From the NCBI GenBank assembly GCA_029945375.1, contig CM057063.1, forward strand, positions 2,167,894-2,231,893: a stretch of 64,000 nucleotides of DNA, read 5' to 3'. The notes under the pieces are model-generated. The model worked only from the letters and a program-made list of their open reading frames with translations, was not told the DNA's origin and did not search any database. Each line of letters begins with the position of its first letter. Positions within the stretch are counted from its first letter, which is position 1. The DNA is from Agaricus subrufescens. Its lineage: Eukaryota; Basidiomycota; Agaricomycetes; Agaricales; Agaricaceae. This document shows, piece by piece, positions 1 to 11,010 of this stretch. A program made the translations under genes and the position numbers.

Positions 1-443
1 TCAACTCAGCTGGGCCATTTAGGGTGGATGAGGGAAGAATAAGAAGAATGAGGCGGCTGGAATCTGATGGTGAATCTCTGTATGTGACTCTACTCACCAG
101 CAATAAGCGTGCGACAAAACTGCGATGAAGATCTGTGCACAGGCACTGCATAGGTATGAACCATTCCACTTGTCATGTAATGTAACGCACTGTTTATAAT
201 GCAGACACTGGGACAATATCATACAAGCTGAGAAGTATGATTCATCATAGACTTGTCAAATTGCTTGAGAAAATAAGTAAATACCTTACTTTTGAAAGTG
301 TCAACAATGACCAATCAATATCGCAATACCAAATGAGATGCTGGCATGCAAAGGGCGTTAAAAAAGCAAATATGATGATGACAACGATGATGGGCATACC
401 TTTTGTGAGGATACAGAAACCGGTGGCAGGCAAATGCCTTGTC
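1..443. other. non-coding, nothing recognised
   Basis: No convincing gene, RNA or repeat is visible. Short open frames here have no family signature and overlap each other on both strands. Confidence 0.5.
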
Positions 444-452
444 AAGTCTCGT

Positions 453-650
453 GATGAGAGATAGGCCAACACTACGACCCACGCACCATTTCTGGTGCGA
501 TGAGAGAGCAGTAAATTCCCAGAACCCAAGTCTTGCGATGAGACATAGGCCAATGCTACAACCCACCCATCATTTCTGGTGGGATGAGAGAGCGGTAAAT
601 CCCCAGAACCCAAGTCTTGCGATGAGATGCATCCCCTGCTACAATCCACT
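453..650. repeat. 84-bp tandem repeat, two full units and a partial third
   Basis: Units begin at 453, 537 and 621 and each starts with GATGAGA. The first two units are 84 bp long and differ at only a few positions; the third is recognisable for about 30 bp before diverging. A few matching bases also precede the first unit. The unit length is a multiple of three, which explains why open frames on both strands run through it and look repetitive; I see no reason to call them genes. Confidence 0.8.
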
Positions 651-1510
651 CAAAGTAGATGTACAGCAAGAGTGTAGTGTACCTTCCATCCTGCTTGAAA
701 AAGCGTGATGATGCTGAAGGGAGCTCCCCAGCTCTTGCCCGGGGCTGACTCGCCCAAGATCTCAGTGTCACTCATGGTATACCGCGGGCGCTCGGCAATG
801 CCTTAAGTTTGATGTCGACTATGGCTGAGGACAGCAGAGGAGAGGAAACTAAAGGTGGGAAAAAAGATCAGAACAAGCCTATATACCATTGATCGTGGCA
901 CTGATAGGAGTACGCAATTGGAACAGAATCTTCAGATAGTAACCCAGTGGGGTTAATTTTTGAATTTGTTCTTCACGCATTTGAACCAGTTTAATTCCTT
1001 TGGACCAGTTTAATCCCTTTGGACCTGAAGAGCGGGGATCTTGGAGACCAGCCCTGACAGAGATACCTTCAAGAGGCAAGTATCATTCCTACAGAGAGGG
1101 ATTCATAAAGTCGCGAACAGAGAGAATGGCAATGGTGATCATGTCCAAGGTCCAATCGGTGGAACGTCGGCCAAACAATATCAAATATGAACCATGACAC
1201 CACTTGTACAACGTGCATCAAATGAGCACATGGTCCTTCGACTCCTTTCCCATCCCCTCTGTGACTCCTATCATACCTCGTATATATGGGAACAAGGGTT
1301 CAGTACCATAGTACTACCCCTACACTGTCCCCTTCTCCCAATGTTCGCCAATCGTCAAGCAAGAGATCGCCAATATTCTTTGTTATGCGCCTCGACCTGT
1401 ACTCCCACCCCACAGCTCCTTGACGTAGCATGACCTGCCATGTGCATGGGTGCTGTTTGCTGAAGGTCGCACCATTCACCCTCAATCTAACTGCCCCATT
1501 GCAATTGTGA
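651..1510. other. non-coding, nothing recognised
   Basis: No gene family, RNA gene or clear repeat could be identified in this 860-bp stretch. Confidence 0.4.
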
Positions 1511-1519
1511 TCTCTTGGT

Positions 1520-1850
1520 GTTCCAGGTATGGTGTGCCCTCCTATCAGCCACAGCCTCTGATTAGTTACTTTCCTTGCCTCGCCCCATTCTTTCTCCTCA
1601 ATCCGGCTGCGTCATCAATCTCTCAACGTTTCCGGTACGGTGTGCATCCCATCGGCCGCTGCCTCCAATTACTTGATTTTGGTCAGGATCGCACTAGGTA
1701 CCAGCGTGTCATTGGCTGCGTGGCTGCAACATTGGCCGGCCAAGTGTGGAATTGCCAAATCGCGTTATCATGTTCTCTCAATGTTTCAGGTACAGTCTTA
1801 TTGTTTCAGGTACGGTGTATGTCCTATCAGCTGCCGCCTCCGATGAGGCT
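1520..1850 (+). repeat. dispersed ~40-bp repeat, three copies
   Basis: Near 1526, 1634 and 1809 the same pattern recurs: a TTTC/TTCC lead-in, GGTAYGGTGT, then a CCTATCAGC-like block and a GCCTCC-like end. A fourth partial copy lies at about 1780-1800. The copies are 110-175 bp apart with unrelated sequence between them. They could be remnants of a diverged tandem array or of repeated exon starts; the sequence does not decide. Confidence 0.45.
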
Positions 1851-1969
1851 TTGCATCAGCAAACATCATCCGCGACCGCAGATGCCTTAGGACTGCCACC
1901 AACAGTAAGTAACCCTTTAGGTATGTGCTCAGAAAGATATATAAAGAACATATTTAGTCGCAGGATCAA

Positions 1970-3412
1970 ATGGTCGCCGAGCCGACTGTAGAGGTGTGTC
2001 AAAGTCTGATTCAAAAATATTTGACCGTATAACTTATTTTTTGTTTGTCCTTAAGTCTACTGAAGGCCACCTTGACATCAACGCGAACACAGTTGATGAA
2101 GGGACCGACTTGCCTGCAAACATCACCAGGACTCCCTCGTCCCTCAACGTACCCCTCACTCTGACCCATGATGCTGCACTAGCCAAGGCAAAGCGTGCCG
2201 CCGACGCTGGATTGGCTATATTGCCTAATCCAATTGTCCCCGCTCTAGACAGCACTCCAACCCATGATGCTGTCCCAGCTGAGGCAAAGCATGCTGCTCA
2301 AACTAGGTCTGATATACCACCCAATCCAATTGTTCCCACTCTAGAAGCCCCACCATCCCCGGATGTTTCTCAACCGCACTCCTCATTCAAACATATCAAC
2401 TGTATTGATAGCGAGGACTCCAAGGACTCTGGCAACAATAAAGACATGACCTTGATTACAGTAGAAGATAGTGAGTGTGCTTGTTCTCTTGACGTCTTAT
2501 CAATACTCACCTCAATGATAGAGACAGATCTGCAACAACAACTGTTTCAAAGAAGGTTTTCCGCAGTGTCGCCACCTAAAAAAAGTAAGTTCTTCATCTA
2601 CCCAATTATAGAGCTCTGTTAATAACCTATTTTTAGGAATGAAATATGTTGAAGTGTCCAAGGATTCCGATAGTAAGGGGGATCCTGGTATTTTTGATGA
2701 CGAAAATGATGCTGAAAGTGAGATGGGGGACAAAGCTGGCGTTACTAAACCTGCTGACACCCGCAAACTTGCAATCACTACCCAAGCCATGACTCTCTTA
2801 CCTAAGGATGACGGTCAGAAATCTCCGAAGACTACTATGGCAGCAATTTTGAAGGGAAAATCAAAGGAAACAGGTCGCAAAGATCATATAGAGGGCAAGA
2901 AAGGGAAAGGGGTTACTCTTTCAAAGGTGAAGAAGGATTCAGAGATGAAGGAGATGGCTGAAGTATTGGAGGAGGATAACGTGAGTAACACGAGTGGGGA
3001 GGATAGGGATGGTAAGATATCTGCTATCACTAATCATCAACGTTGATCTAATCTAGGCCATTTATCCATAGATTATCATGCCTCCGAGTATTCAGTTGCC
3101 AAGGCTGCGCACGTAACCAAGGTGTTGAGGAAGCAACGGCTGCAAATGGCAAATGAAGGTAATGTGAAAAAATAATAGAACTCCTATTCAGTTCTAACTT
3201 TGAATATAGCGAAACACAAGAAATTTGTTGAAGATTGGCTCAAAGCTCAGACTCCTGACGAACGTCTGCCATTCCCCCCTGGTATTGATCTCGTTCAATT
3301 TGACCCAGAATATCTTCCTAACATTGCCACTGCCAACTATGAGCTCACTACCAAGTTGTTGATGAACAATTGCAACAACTACCTCTGCATCTCGCACACC
3401 AAGTTGAACTGA
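1970..3412 (+). CDS. hypothetical protein, five-exon gene model
   Basis: I do not recognise the family. The model is supported because four short GT..AG introns keep one frame: exons 1970-1993, 2056-2584, 2637-3011, 3072-3158 and 3210-3412, giving 1218 nt (405 residues plus TGA). Introns are 51-62 bp. The ATG at 1970 follows another possible acceptor (TTTAG, about 1956), so a further upstream exon is possible. The protein starts with a low-complexity Ala/Pro/Ser/Thr region containing an internal duplication (two blocks with THDA..A.AK.AA), then an acidic and Lys-rich middle (a KGKSKETGRK-like stretch), then a more ordered end with a PFPPGIDLVQFDP segment. The terminal TGA at 3410 may be a mutated CGA, because similar-looking coding sequence continues downstream. 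Confidence 0.5.
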
Positions 3413-3872
3413 AAACTTGTTTCACACATTGACAACCTCAAGGGGCCTGTCCGGATTTGGGGGATCCCATTGCCCCGCAATCAGAACCCTACCACTAAAA
3501 CCGAAATTTCCCGCCCTCCCGATCATTTCCATTGTGGTTGCCATGAGAAAGTGGCAATTGCCGGTTTAGTGGAAAGCCAAAGCCTTGATCAATGGACAAT
3601 TGATTGAGGAGGGTCTACATAAATTGAAGCCTTTCCATCCTCATGACGTACTATTCTTTTTACAGTTTTTGAAGACTAAATTTGGTTACACCGTCGAGGA
3701 CATGTTCACTGGCTCTTTTGATGATGAAGAAGAGAGGAGAAAGGAGGCTCAAGTTATGAAGAAAGTGGTCAATTATTGTGCACATTGTTACTTTGAACTT
3801 ATTGGAGAATCCATGATGCTGGATGAAGACTTTCCGGTGTTGGAAGAGGAATTGGGGTCCGAGTGGATTTGA
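3413..3872 (+). pseudogene. decayed 3' continuation of the hypothetical gene
   Basis: The frame that ends at the TGA at 3410 stays open to about 3595 and reads like protein (it includes HCGCHEK). Near 3570 it has to shift by one base to enter the next open frame, which runs to a TGA at 3870 and encodes an acidic helical segment with an EDFPVLEEELGSEW end. One nonsense change and one single-base insertion would explain the break. The family is unknown. The alternative is that 3585-3872 is a separate small exon of another gene, but no good splice sites separate the parts. Confidence 0.4.
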
Positions 3873-4009
3873 AATCTAGTATGTCTTTTTGTATAATAGT
3901 ATTGTATATCTTGCTAATGAATTTTTCGGGATTCGCTGATCACTAGTTTACAATGTTGAACCGTGGAGTACCATAGACTACTTTGGTACAAGCTACTGTT
4001 TGTATTTAG

Positions 4010-5760
4010 TGGCCATTTTACTTAACTCCAGTGAATGCAGTATAAGGATACTTTGAGGATATTATGCCAGGAATAATGGGACTGCAGTGTTGTAAATGCA
4101 GTTCTGTGGTATCAAGAATGATTGTACTATGGTATTGAGCGCTGTTGAATTGTGGTACTCTCTGCCTACAAGGGCCTAGAGGGAGAGGGCGTGATAGTCC
4201 TATGGTACTCTGCATGCTAGGGCACCACAGTACTACTATACCACATCAGCCTAGGTGGAAAGTTCCTTAATACTCTTTCCACCAGGACATGGTAGTACTA
4301 TGATACTAGCAGGGAGAGAGTTGTGATAATCTCCATGTCAAGGCCTGTCAGTACTACTGTACTTCGGTGCCAGAGACAGAGAGTACCCTGATACTCTCGC
4401 TGTCAGTGCACCAAAGTACTCTGGTTCTTTCGCATCAAGGTGACACAGTACTACTATACTTGGATGGCCTAGACAGAGAGTACCCTGATACTCTCGCTGT
4501 CTGTGCAGCGTGGTACCCTGGTACTCTGAACATTAATGCACAGTAGTACTACTGCACTTGAGTGCCATAGGCCAAGAGTATCCTGATACTCTCATTGTCA
4601 GGCCGCCATAGTTCTCTGATACTCCTGAGATCAACACACGGTAGTACTACTGTACCTTGGTGCCATAGACAGAGAGTACCCTGATACCCGTACTGTCAGG
4701 ACATTGTTGTACTCTGGTACTCTCAACATTAAGGCAGGACAGTACTATTGTACTTTGGTGGTATAGACAGGCAGTATCCTAATACTCTCACCATCCAGCA
4801 CCATAGTACCGCAGTACCCTCTACATTAAGGTGGGGCTGTACTACTGTACTTCGGTGCCCTAGACCGAGGGTACCTTGATACTCTTGCCATCAACACATC
4901 ATAGTACCCTGGTACTCTCAACATCACAGTGGCATAGTACTATTGTACTTCAGTGCCCTAGACAGAGAGTACCTTGATATGCTCGCTGTCAGGGTCTCAT
5001 AGTACTCTGATACCATCAACATTAAGGTAGTAAAGTACCACTGTACCTCGGTACCCTAGACAGAGAGTACTTCGATACTCTCACTCTTAGGGCGCCATAG
5101 TACTTTGGTACTCTCAACAATAAGGTAGTACAGTACCACTGTACCTTGGTGCCCTAGACAGAGAGTACCTTGATATTCTCACTCTTAGGGCGCCGTAATA
5201 CTTTGGTACTCTCAACATTAAGGTAGTACAGTACTACTGTACCTCGGCGTCCTAGACAGAGAGTACCTTGATACTCTCACTCTTAGGATGCCGTAGTACC
5301 CTGATACCCCCGACATCAAGCAGCCACAGTACCACTGTACCTTGCTGCGATAGACAGAGAGTACCTTGATACTCCAGCTGTTAAGGCGCCATAGTACTCT
5401 GGTACTCTCCACATTATGGCGTGGCAGCCATGTTATACTATGATAGTTCAATTTGACAGTATCGTAATACTGTCCGCTCTGGGTGCATAGCAGTACCACT
5501 GTACTGCATGGCGGATAGTATGGTGATACTCAACTGATAAACAAGAGGCTACTTGGAGGGACAGTGCCATGGTACTCCATCGAAGAGGGTATCACAATAC
5601 TCCCCACACCAGGGTATGTCCTCCACATATGTATAAATCATAAATTTAGTAAATGGTACTATGGTACTATGCATGGGCAAGGATATCGCAGTACTGCGTT
5701 GTCAACGAGTGTGAATAGTACCGTGGCACTGTAATGGCCCTCTGCAAAATATTATGGTAC
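4010..5760. repeat. 97/98-bp satellite array of GTAC-centred hairpins
   Basis: Anchoring on the recurring AAGG/AACA block, unit starts fall at about 4340, 4437, 4535, 4634, 4731, 4828, 4926, 5024, 5122, 5220, 5318 and 5416, a strict 97-98 bp period over eleven units. More degenerate units extend to about 4010 and 5760. Each unit carries two short inverted repeats: an AGTAC..GTACT stem with a 2-4 base loop, and GAGAGTA..TACTCTC around CYTGA. Units near 5000-5300 are most alike and the flanks most diverged, typical of an array homogenised from its centre. No spacer-like unique sequences interrupt it. Confidence 0.85.
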
Positions 5761-5790
5761 TGTGGCTATAACCTCATCATTATCTAGGGA

Positions 5791-5855
5791 GCGTGAGACT
5801 CAGACACACAACCCGGCGTGTGGACTTGTGACGACCGGGCGTGCGAGTCTCATGC
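5791..5855. repeat. imperfect inverted repeat
   Basis: GCGTGAGACTC at 5791 is matched by its near reverse complement ending at 5855 (10 of 11 positions). The loop contains two CGGCGTG/CGGGCGTG blocks. It could be a short transposon end or a stem-loop. Confidence 0.4.
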
Positions 5856-6303
5856 GTTATTTGACCGTCCCCTGCCCTGCCTCCTCAGTCCAGCCATTCC
5901 CGTCTTCGTCCCTCTGATGTTTGCGAGCTGCCGACTAGATGCGATTGAGCGTATGTAAAGTTAAGAAACCCGTGAAAGTGAGTATAAGACTTGCAAAATA
6001 GTCTGTACTCGGCGTTTTATTCTGTATCGTCAGACAAATACGGTCAGTTGGCTGATAGATTGAACCACGCCGATAATTTGATTTCATAAACCACACCCTA
6101 TGATCACTTTATATTCACCATTTGTGTATCCATCGTGATATCGTGGCGGAGTTGCCGAGAATGTAATACATACTAAAACCCCTGGCTTAGAAGTCCGTCT
6201 GCGTTATCACCAGTATTGCCGATGACCTGCCCCAATCTCAAGCTAGTCCGCGAGAAACCGACAAGTGAATTTGCATTGGTATGTCAAACATCGTACATGC
6301 CTC
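5856..6303. other. intergenic, nothing recognised
   Basis: The stretch lies downstream of the minus-strand thiolase remnant. No gene, RNA or obvious terminator is visible. Confidence 0.4.
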
Positions 6304-7944
6304 CTAGTGCTCACTAACAAATACAGCAGCCATACCCATTCCCGAACCAATGCACATCGAAGTAACGAACACCCGACCACCAGTTTGCTTGGCAATGCTC
6401 AGACCTGTTGAGATCTGACGAGCACCTGTGCAGCCAAGCGGGTGACTAATTGCAATGGCCTCACCATTTATGTCGACCTTTTCAAAGGGGATCTTGAAGT
6501 GTTGAATAGAGAAAATGGCTTGGCTGGCAAAGGCCTCGTTAATTTCGTAAAAATCAATTTCATCTTTTGTGAGGCCAACGAGGTCGAGAACTTTGGGAAT
6601 AGCGAATGCAGGGCCAACGCCCATAATGCATGGGGGTACACCGACAACGGCAGAGTTTACGAACTTGCCGACGATGGGTAAGCTGAGTTTCTTCGCCACA
6701 GAGCGACGGGTAAGTAGAACAGCAGCAGCACCGTCGGAGACTTGTGAGGCGTTTCCGGCATGGGTGCTGCCACCCTTGCTAAAGGATGGTTTAAGTTTCG
6801 AAAGGCTGGTGGCGGTGACACCATCCCGGATACCATCATCTGCATCCACCAAAATCTCTACCTCCTTCTCAGTCTTAGGGTCAATGACAACAGCCTTGAT
6901 GGGAACAATCTTGTCTTTGAATTTGCCAGCTTTTTGGGCAGCAGCAGCTTTTTGGAAGGATTTAGCTGCGAATTCGTCTTGGATTTGTTGGGAGATGTTG
7001 AAGTCTTTGGCGATGTTTTCGGAGGTTATACCCATAGGAATCAAGCAATCCTGGGCCTCCTGATTTTCCAGAACGGTGCCAGAGATATCAGGAGCAGCTT
7101 GCGAACCAAAACCGCTCGTCATTGACTCGACACCAGCCCCGGAAAAATGATAAAGACAAGAACACAGGCTAACAACGTCTGACGCACCTATGCCAATGCT
7201 AATCTGTCCAACTTTAATTTCATTGGCAATCTGTGTAACAGCCGTAAGACCCGAAGAGCACTGGGGGTTGACAGTGTTGATGGCGGTAGTGTTGGGAATG
7301 CCAGCGTAGAGGGCTGCCATATGAGCAGCGGAAGCTCCATCTCCGGGTGGGAGGACATTTCCAACAGAAATATCCTTGATGAGCTTGGGATTGAGGTTGA
7401 TGCGCGAATAAACCGATCGAAGGTTATGAGAGAGTATGAAATCAGGTTTGGTGTCCTTGAAACCACCCTTTTTTCCTTTGGTCATAGCTGAGCGGATGGC
7501 AGATACAATAACAACATTGTTGTCGTGTCTTAGCAGCCAAGTCAATGCTTTTTGATCCCGTCCCCAGGCTGGAAATCGGAGAGGGGAATGTGAACGTGGA
7601 GGCTGTGTTGCCTCAGACACAGAGGCCGCGGACGGAGTAAACAGTTCAGATGATTGTGGAGATTGGCGATGACTAGGAATGGCAGGAATGGTGAGTGGAG
7701 ATAGGAAAGGCGGTTGGAGAGAAGTTGGCCTTGACAGTGTCTCAGATTCCAATGTCGGATGGAGTAGAGGTGAAGGCCGTAAGTTTATTATCTCGCTTGT
7801 TGTATCTGGGGGAGGAGCTGTAGAAGAAGGTTGCATAATTTCGCGTTTCGCAGCTTCAATATCGCCACCCGAGGGCTCCACGATATCAGGTGGGGGTAAA
7901 GGAACGGGTATGCTTGGGGTAGCAGAGGATGGTAAACTAGTCAA
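6304..7944 (-). pseudogene. 3-ketoacyl-CoA thiolase-like (peroxisomal type), decayed, with Ser/Pro-rich N-terminal extension
   Basis: From about 7563 down to the stop at 6304 the frame is a thiolase of the peroxisomal POT1/ACAA1 type, which makes acetyl-CoA in fatty-acid beta-oxidation. Visible signatures are VVIVSA near the start, the nucleophile loop QCSSGL, NEAFAS, the active-site HPLGCTGAR and the C-terminal CIGSGMGMAAVF. The 127 residues before it are Ser/Pro-rich and not thiolase; the usual first ~25 thiolase residues are missing. Bases 7140-7187 (48 nt) insert 16 extra residues inside a conserved GIGAGVESM block; they begin like an intron (GTGCGTC) but end in CCG rather than AG, so this looks like an intron with a lost acceptor. 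Several conserved positions are altered (VNPQ for VNRQ, SHPLG for GHPLG, PPCIM for PPRIM). The open frame is long, but I judge it a decaying or chimeric copy. Confidence 0.75.
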
Positions 7945-8128
7945 GGGCGAATGTGATTATGGACGCCGTTAGTTACATGACAATTGGCTACTGGTAGAAG
8001 AATCCCGACCTTCTCTGTAGAATTGAGCTGAATTGTCTGCTAATCTTCGCACTCATGAGCAATCTTATGCTAGAAAATCCGAAACATATTAACGCTTTAA
8101 CAAGAAAAGGAAATATAGAACATACCTC

Positions 8129-8473
8129 TGGCAACTCGGGTAGGAACTGCTCTCCTGATTGAGCTGTATGTGAATTTGCAATTGCTATTTCGACAGGCTG
8201 GGCAGCGTGTGTCATCGTAGGCTTCGCAGTTACAGAAATCAGCCCAACGGACACGTCAATTGAAAATGGACTTGCATGATCATTCTGCACAGGCACGGAA
8301 GGAACAGGAGAGGTAGGGAGATCTTGATTATGAGGTGCGGAGTTTAACTCTGCGGCTGGGAGGGGAATTTCCAAAGGTAAAACTGCCGCCACAACTTCCT
8401 CTTGTTTGATCACATAGTCGTCAATCCAAATCCACTTCCCATTCGAATCCTTCTTCAAACCCCGAGTAATCAT
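8129..8473 (-). CDS. hypothetical exon(s) upstream of the thiolase remnant
   Basis: This minus-strand frame encodes an Ala/Pro/Val-rich segment beginning ITRGLKKDSNGKW and ends at a good donor (GTATGT, starting 8128). An acceptor TTTCTAG lies at about 8070, but the frame entered there hits TAG within about ten codons. Further upstream (8543-8731) another minus-strand frame has coding character and a possible intron of its own. I do not recognise a family. The parts may belong to one gene whose Ser/Pro-rich end continues into the thiolase-fused frame at 7944. Evidence is weak: splice-like sites and amino-acid bias only. Confidence 0.3.
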
Positions 8474-8731
8474 CCGACCATCGATCTCAATTTTCAGTTG
8501 ATCGGGGGTAAGTTTAAACCCCTTATGTCCCTTGAGGGCCCATCACGACCAATCCAAAACATAATAATTGGTAAGGCAGCCATGATAAGGCGGGTGAAAT
8601 CGATAGGTATACAACTCGAAATCTAGACTAATGAGCAAGGAGGGCTTACCGATTTTAAGTACGTCTTTAAGATACAGGCCGTGCTTGCGCGGTAAGCATA
8701 TTAGCCTTTTCATCCATATGATACCGTACAA

Positions 8732-9259
8732 ATCCTTGAATTTGGGACAATAGTATCAGTGCTGAAACAACGTCAATCGAAAAGAAAAGCATACAAAGTA
8801 ATGGTGTTGTAGCCAATGCGTAGACTGGCTTGCTGTCACACAATGCCTTGATCGTTTGGCTTCAAATCGTGAGTGTGAATAGCAGTAGAGGCCGTCAACG
8901 TGTACCTAAAATATGAGGAGTGTTAGTACAAAATAGAATTACCTGCGGAATATTCTTTATGGGTGACATTGAACAATCTTGAGTTCGACGATGAATAACA
9001 AGGGTAAACGTGGTTCAATTTACTTCAAACTTCGTATACAGTGAACCTATTATAATCGCAATGCGCAGCTAGAATTTGGTAAAGTTAGGGTCAGTATACA
9101 GCTCAAGATGACGAATTCTTTTGAATGTACCTATCTGCTAAATTGACATATTTTTCCTCGGCCCGATTTTACACCTCTCCCCTCCTCGTTTTCTACTCTT
9201 CCCCTTTGCATTGCCACAGACTCCCGAAATCAATTTCACCCCAATCGGTGTGCATAGCA
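8732..9259. other. intergenic, nothing recognised
   Basis: No gene or repeat could be supported between the hypothetical minus-strand exons and the LINE remnant. Confidence 0.4.
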
Positions 9260-9266
9260 GCGACCT

Positions 9267-10493
9267 GTGACGAGACGAACATGGAGGTATGGGAGTGGAG
9301 TGGTGGCAGCACAGCCACCACGGGGCCATGCTGTAGCCATGAGCCACACGGGAACAGCCACCACCCTCCCGGCGGGAAGACGAATGTCCATCACAAATGC
9401 CCATACGTGGTCGGCCATCATGGCTATCACCAAAATCACACAACACATCCGGGCCCACCCACACCACACCATTCAGCACGTTCAACTTCTCTCGCCATGT
9501 GTTCCCGTCCTTCGAGGACACATATTCAATAGCGCATCCCATAAAGGACAATCCATCAACATAGCTCTTGCCGGAGCTCTAAGCGACTTAGTAGAAGCGG
9601 CTCCCAACATCCACATCACAATCACAGGGTTTCGCTCCGCTAGTATGCCAAGGTGCAAACACAAAACATTCGACCGCAAATGTGCCCCCTGCATCGTCAA
9701 ACGCACAGCCACCAGCGCAAGACACGCTTCATATGATCGCAAAACGGTCTTCCCCCCTTCCCAAACCCTACAAAAATGCCACCTCACTATCAAACAGACA
9801 GCCACTGCTCAGTGGGTACAAGACTTCCATGACCCCAAGTCGGGGTTCTTCAAGGGGAAAAGATTCCTGCCTATGACGGACAGAGTATCAGAAGAGCACC
9901 TCGCCCCTACCACTCACGGTAACGGCCCATGGATGGGCACATACCTCTTCACTTCCGCCGCCAAATCCAACCAGCTTTACGCAAGATTTTGCTGAGCTAC
10001 CACAAACCATGCGCCTATCGGTAGTTACCGCGATCGGTTCTTCGCTAATTCCGATCCCCCCCCTTCCACCACATGCCCCGGTCACCGTCACACCCTTGAA
10101 ACTCGGCGTCACATCCTCAACGAGTGCTCCTGGTATGCCAGACGTACCGACCATGATTATACCCGCATCGAGGACGTCATACTGTTCCTCATCGACAACC
10201 CCAAGGCCTTCTCTTTCCAAGGCCCCTCATGCCCCAGGAAAGAGGAGGACAAGTGGAGCGTCCATGTCGAACACATGCACCGCCTCAAAAACCACCAGCG
10301 CAGTCTATTAGGACTAGACCCCTTCCCCCACTCCGAACCAATCTTCATACGCGAGAAACCGGGCCCTACCTTTGCCCAACTCTTCATCCCCGTCACTATC
10401 ATACACTCCGACAAACTCGTAGAAATCCGCCCTATCCCTATAGCGGATTACCATAACTACCAAGAGGCCAGGGGCGGCAACCCCGAGGCTTAG
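9267..10493 (+). pseudogene. LINE ORF2 C-terminal remnant (RNase H and zinc-binding tail)
   Basis: The frame 9267-9995 has RNase-H-like features of Tad/CRE-style LINE polyproteins: an alternating segment with IQHVQLLS, then a GQSINIALAG helix and a NIHITITG strand where the domain's third and fourth acidic motifs would lie. A tail with RCKHKTFDRKCAPC and a WMGTYLFTSAAKSNQLYARFC end follows, where many fungal LINEs have L.ARF. After that stop, other frames continue the expected TRRHIL.EC..Y motif (about 10100-10150) and a further ~90 residues to a TAG at 10491. At least two frameshifts are needed, so it is inactive. Reverse transcriptase and endonuclease are absent, as expected for a 5' truncation. 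Confidence 0.5.
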
Positions 10494-10935
10494 GCTTTAC
10501 CAAGCTGCGAATAGAGCGGTCGAGGAAGGTCTCTATTGGCTTGGCGGTCTTCGGACCGTGCCAAACTTATTTAGGTCCTGTAACGGTAATCGGCCCCTGG
10601 CCGTCCTGAATCCCCCTGCGCTTGCACAGACCCTGTTTTGGCTTCCGGTTTGATCTCTCAGACTCCAATCCATCTTCTCATCTCTTTCCTTCTTTCATGC
10701 GTCTCATGATATGGTCATGTACTTATATTCTAAGTCTCTCTCTCAGTCTCTTTCATTGCTCAATACTCCGTCTCAGCTTCTCTACTGTCGCTAGGGGCAC
10801 CTGTCTGTGTTACATAGCTTCGTGTGTTTCGGGTTCTGTTTTCATTTATTCTTCATACTTTGTTGTCTGGCGATTTGTTTTTTCCACCTTTTTCCTGGCC
10901 TCCGGCCAGGAGCGCTACGCGATCGGGCGGCGCTT

Positions 10936-10964
10936 AATAAAATTTGATCTAAAAAAAAAAAAAA
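10936..10964 (+). terminator. LINE polyadenylation signal and poly(A) tail
   Basis: AATAAA at 10936-10941 is followed after nine bases by A14 at 10951-10964. Confidence 0.7.
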
Positions 10965-11010
10965 CGGGAACAGCCACTGGCAATTCCCGGGGCTGGACAT
11001 CCAACTTATG

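Larger units (their letters stand above)
9260..10965 (+). mobile_element. 5'-truncated LINE (Tad-like non-LTR retrotransposon), 3' end
   Basis: The stretch joins the C-terminal part of a LINE ORF2 (RNase H and the post-RNase-H Cys/His region, broken by frameshifts) to a 3' untranslated region. It ends in AATAAA at 10936 and a run of 14 A at 10951-10964. That order, 5' truncation and terminal poly(A) are diagnostic of target-primed insertion. The 5' limit is set only by where recognisable RNase H sequence begins, and no target-site duplication was found. Confidence 0.6.

Noticed and set aside
4340..5420. CRISPR-like array
   Set aside because: The 97/98-bp units are contiguous and similar along their whole length; there are no unique spacers, and the host is a fungus.
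9138..9551. Minus-strand 137-residue frame
   Set aside because: It is antisense to the LINE RNase H remnant and has no family feature.
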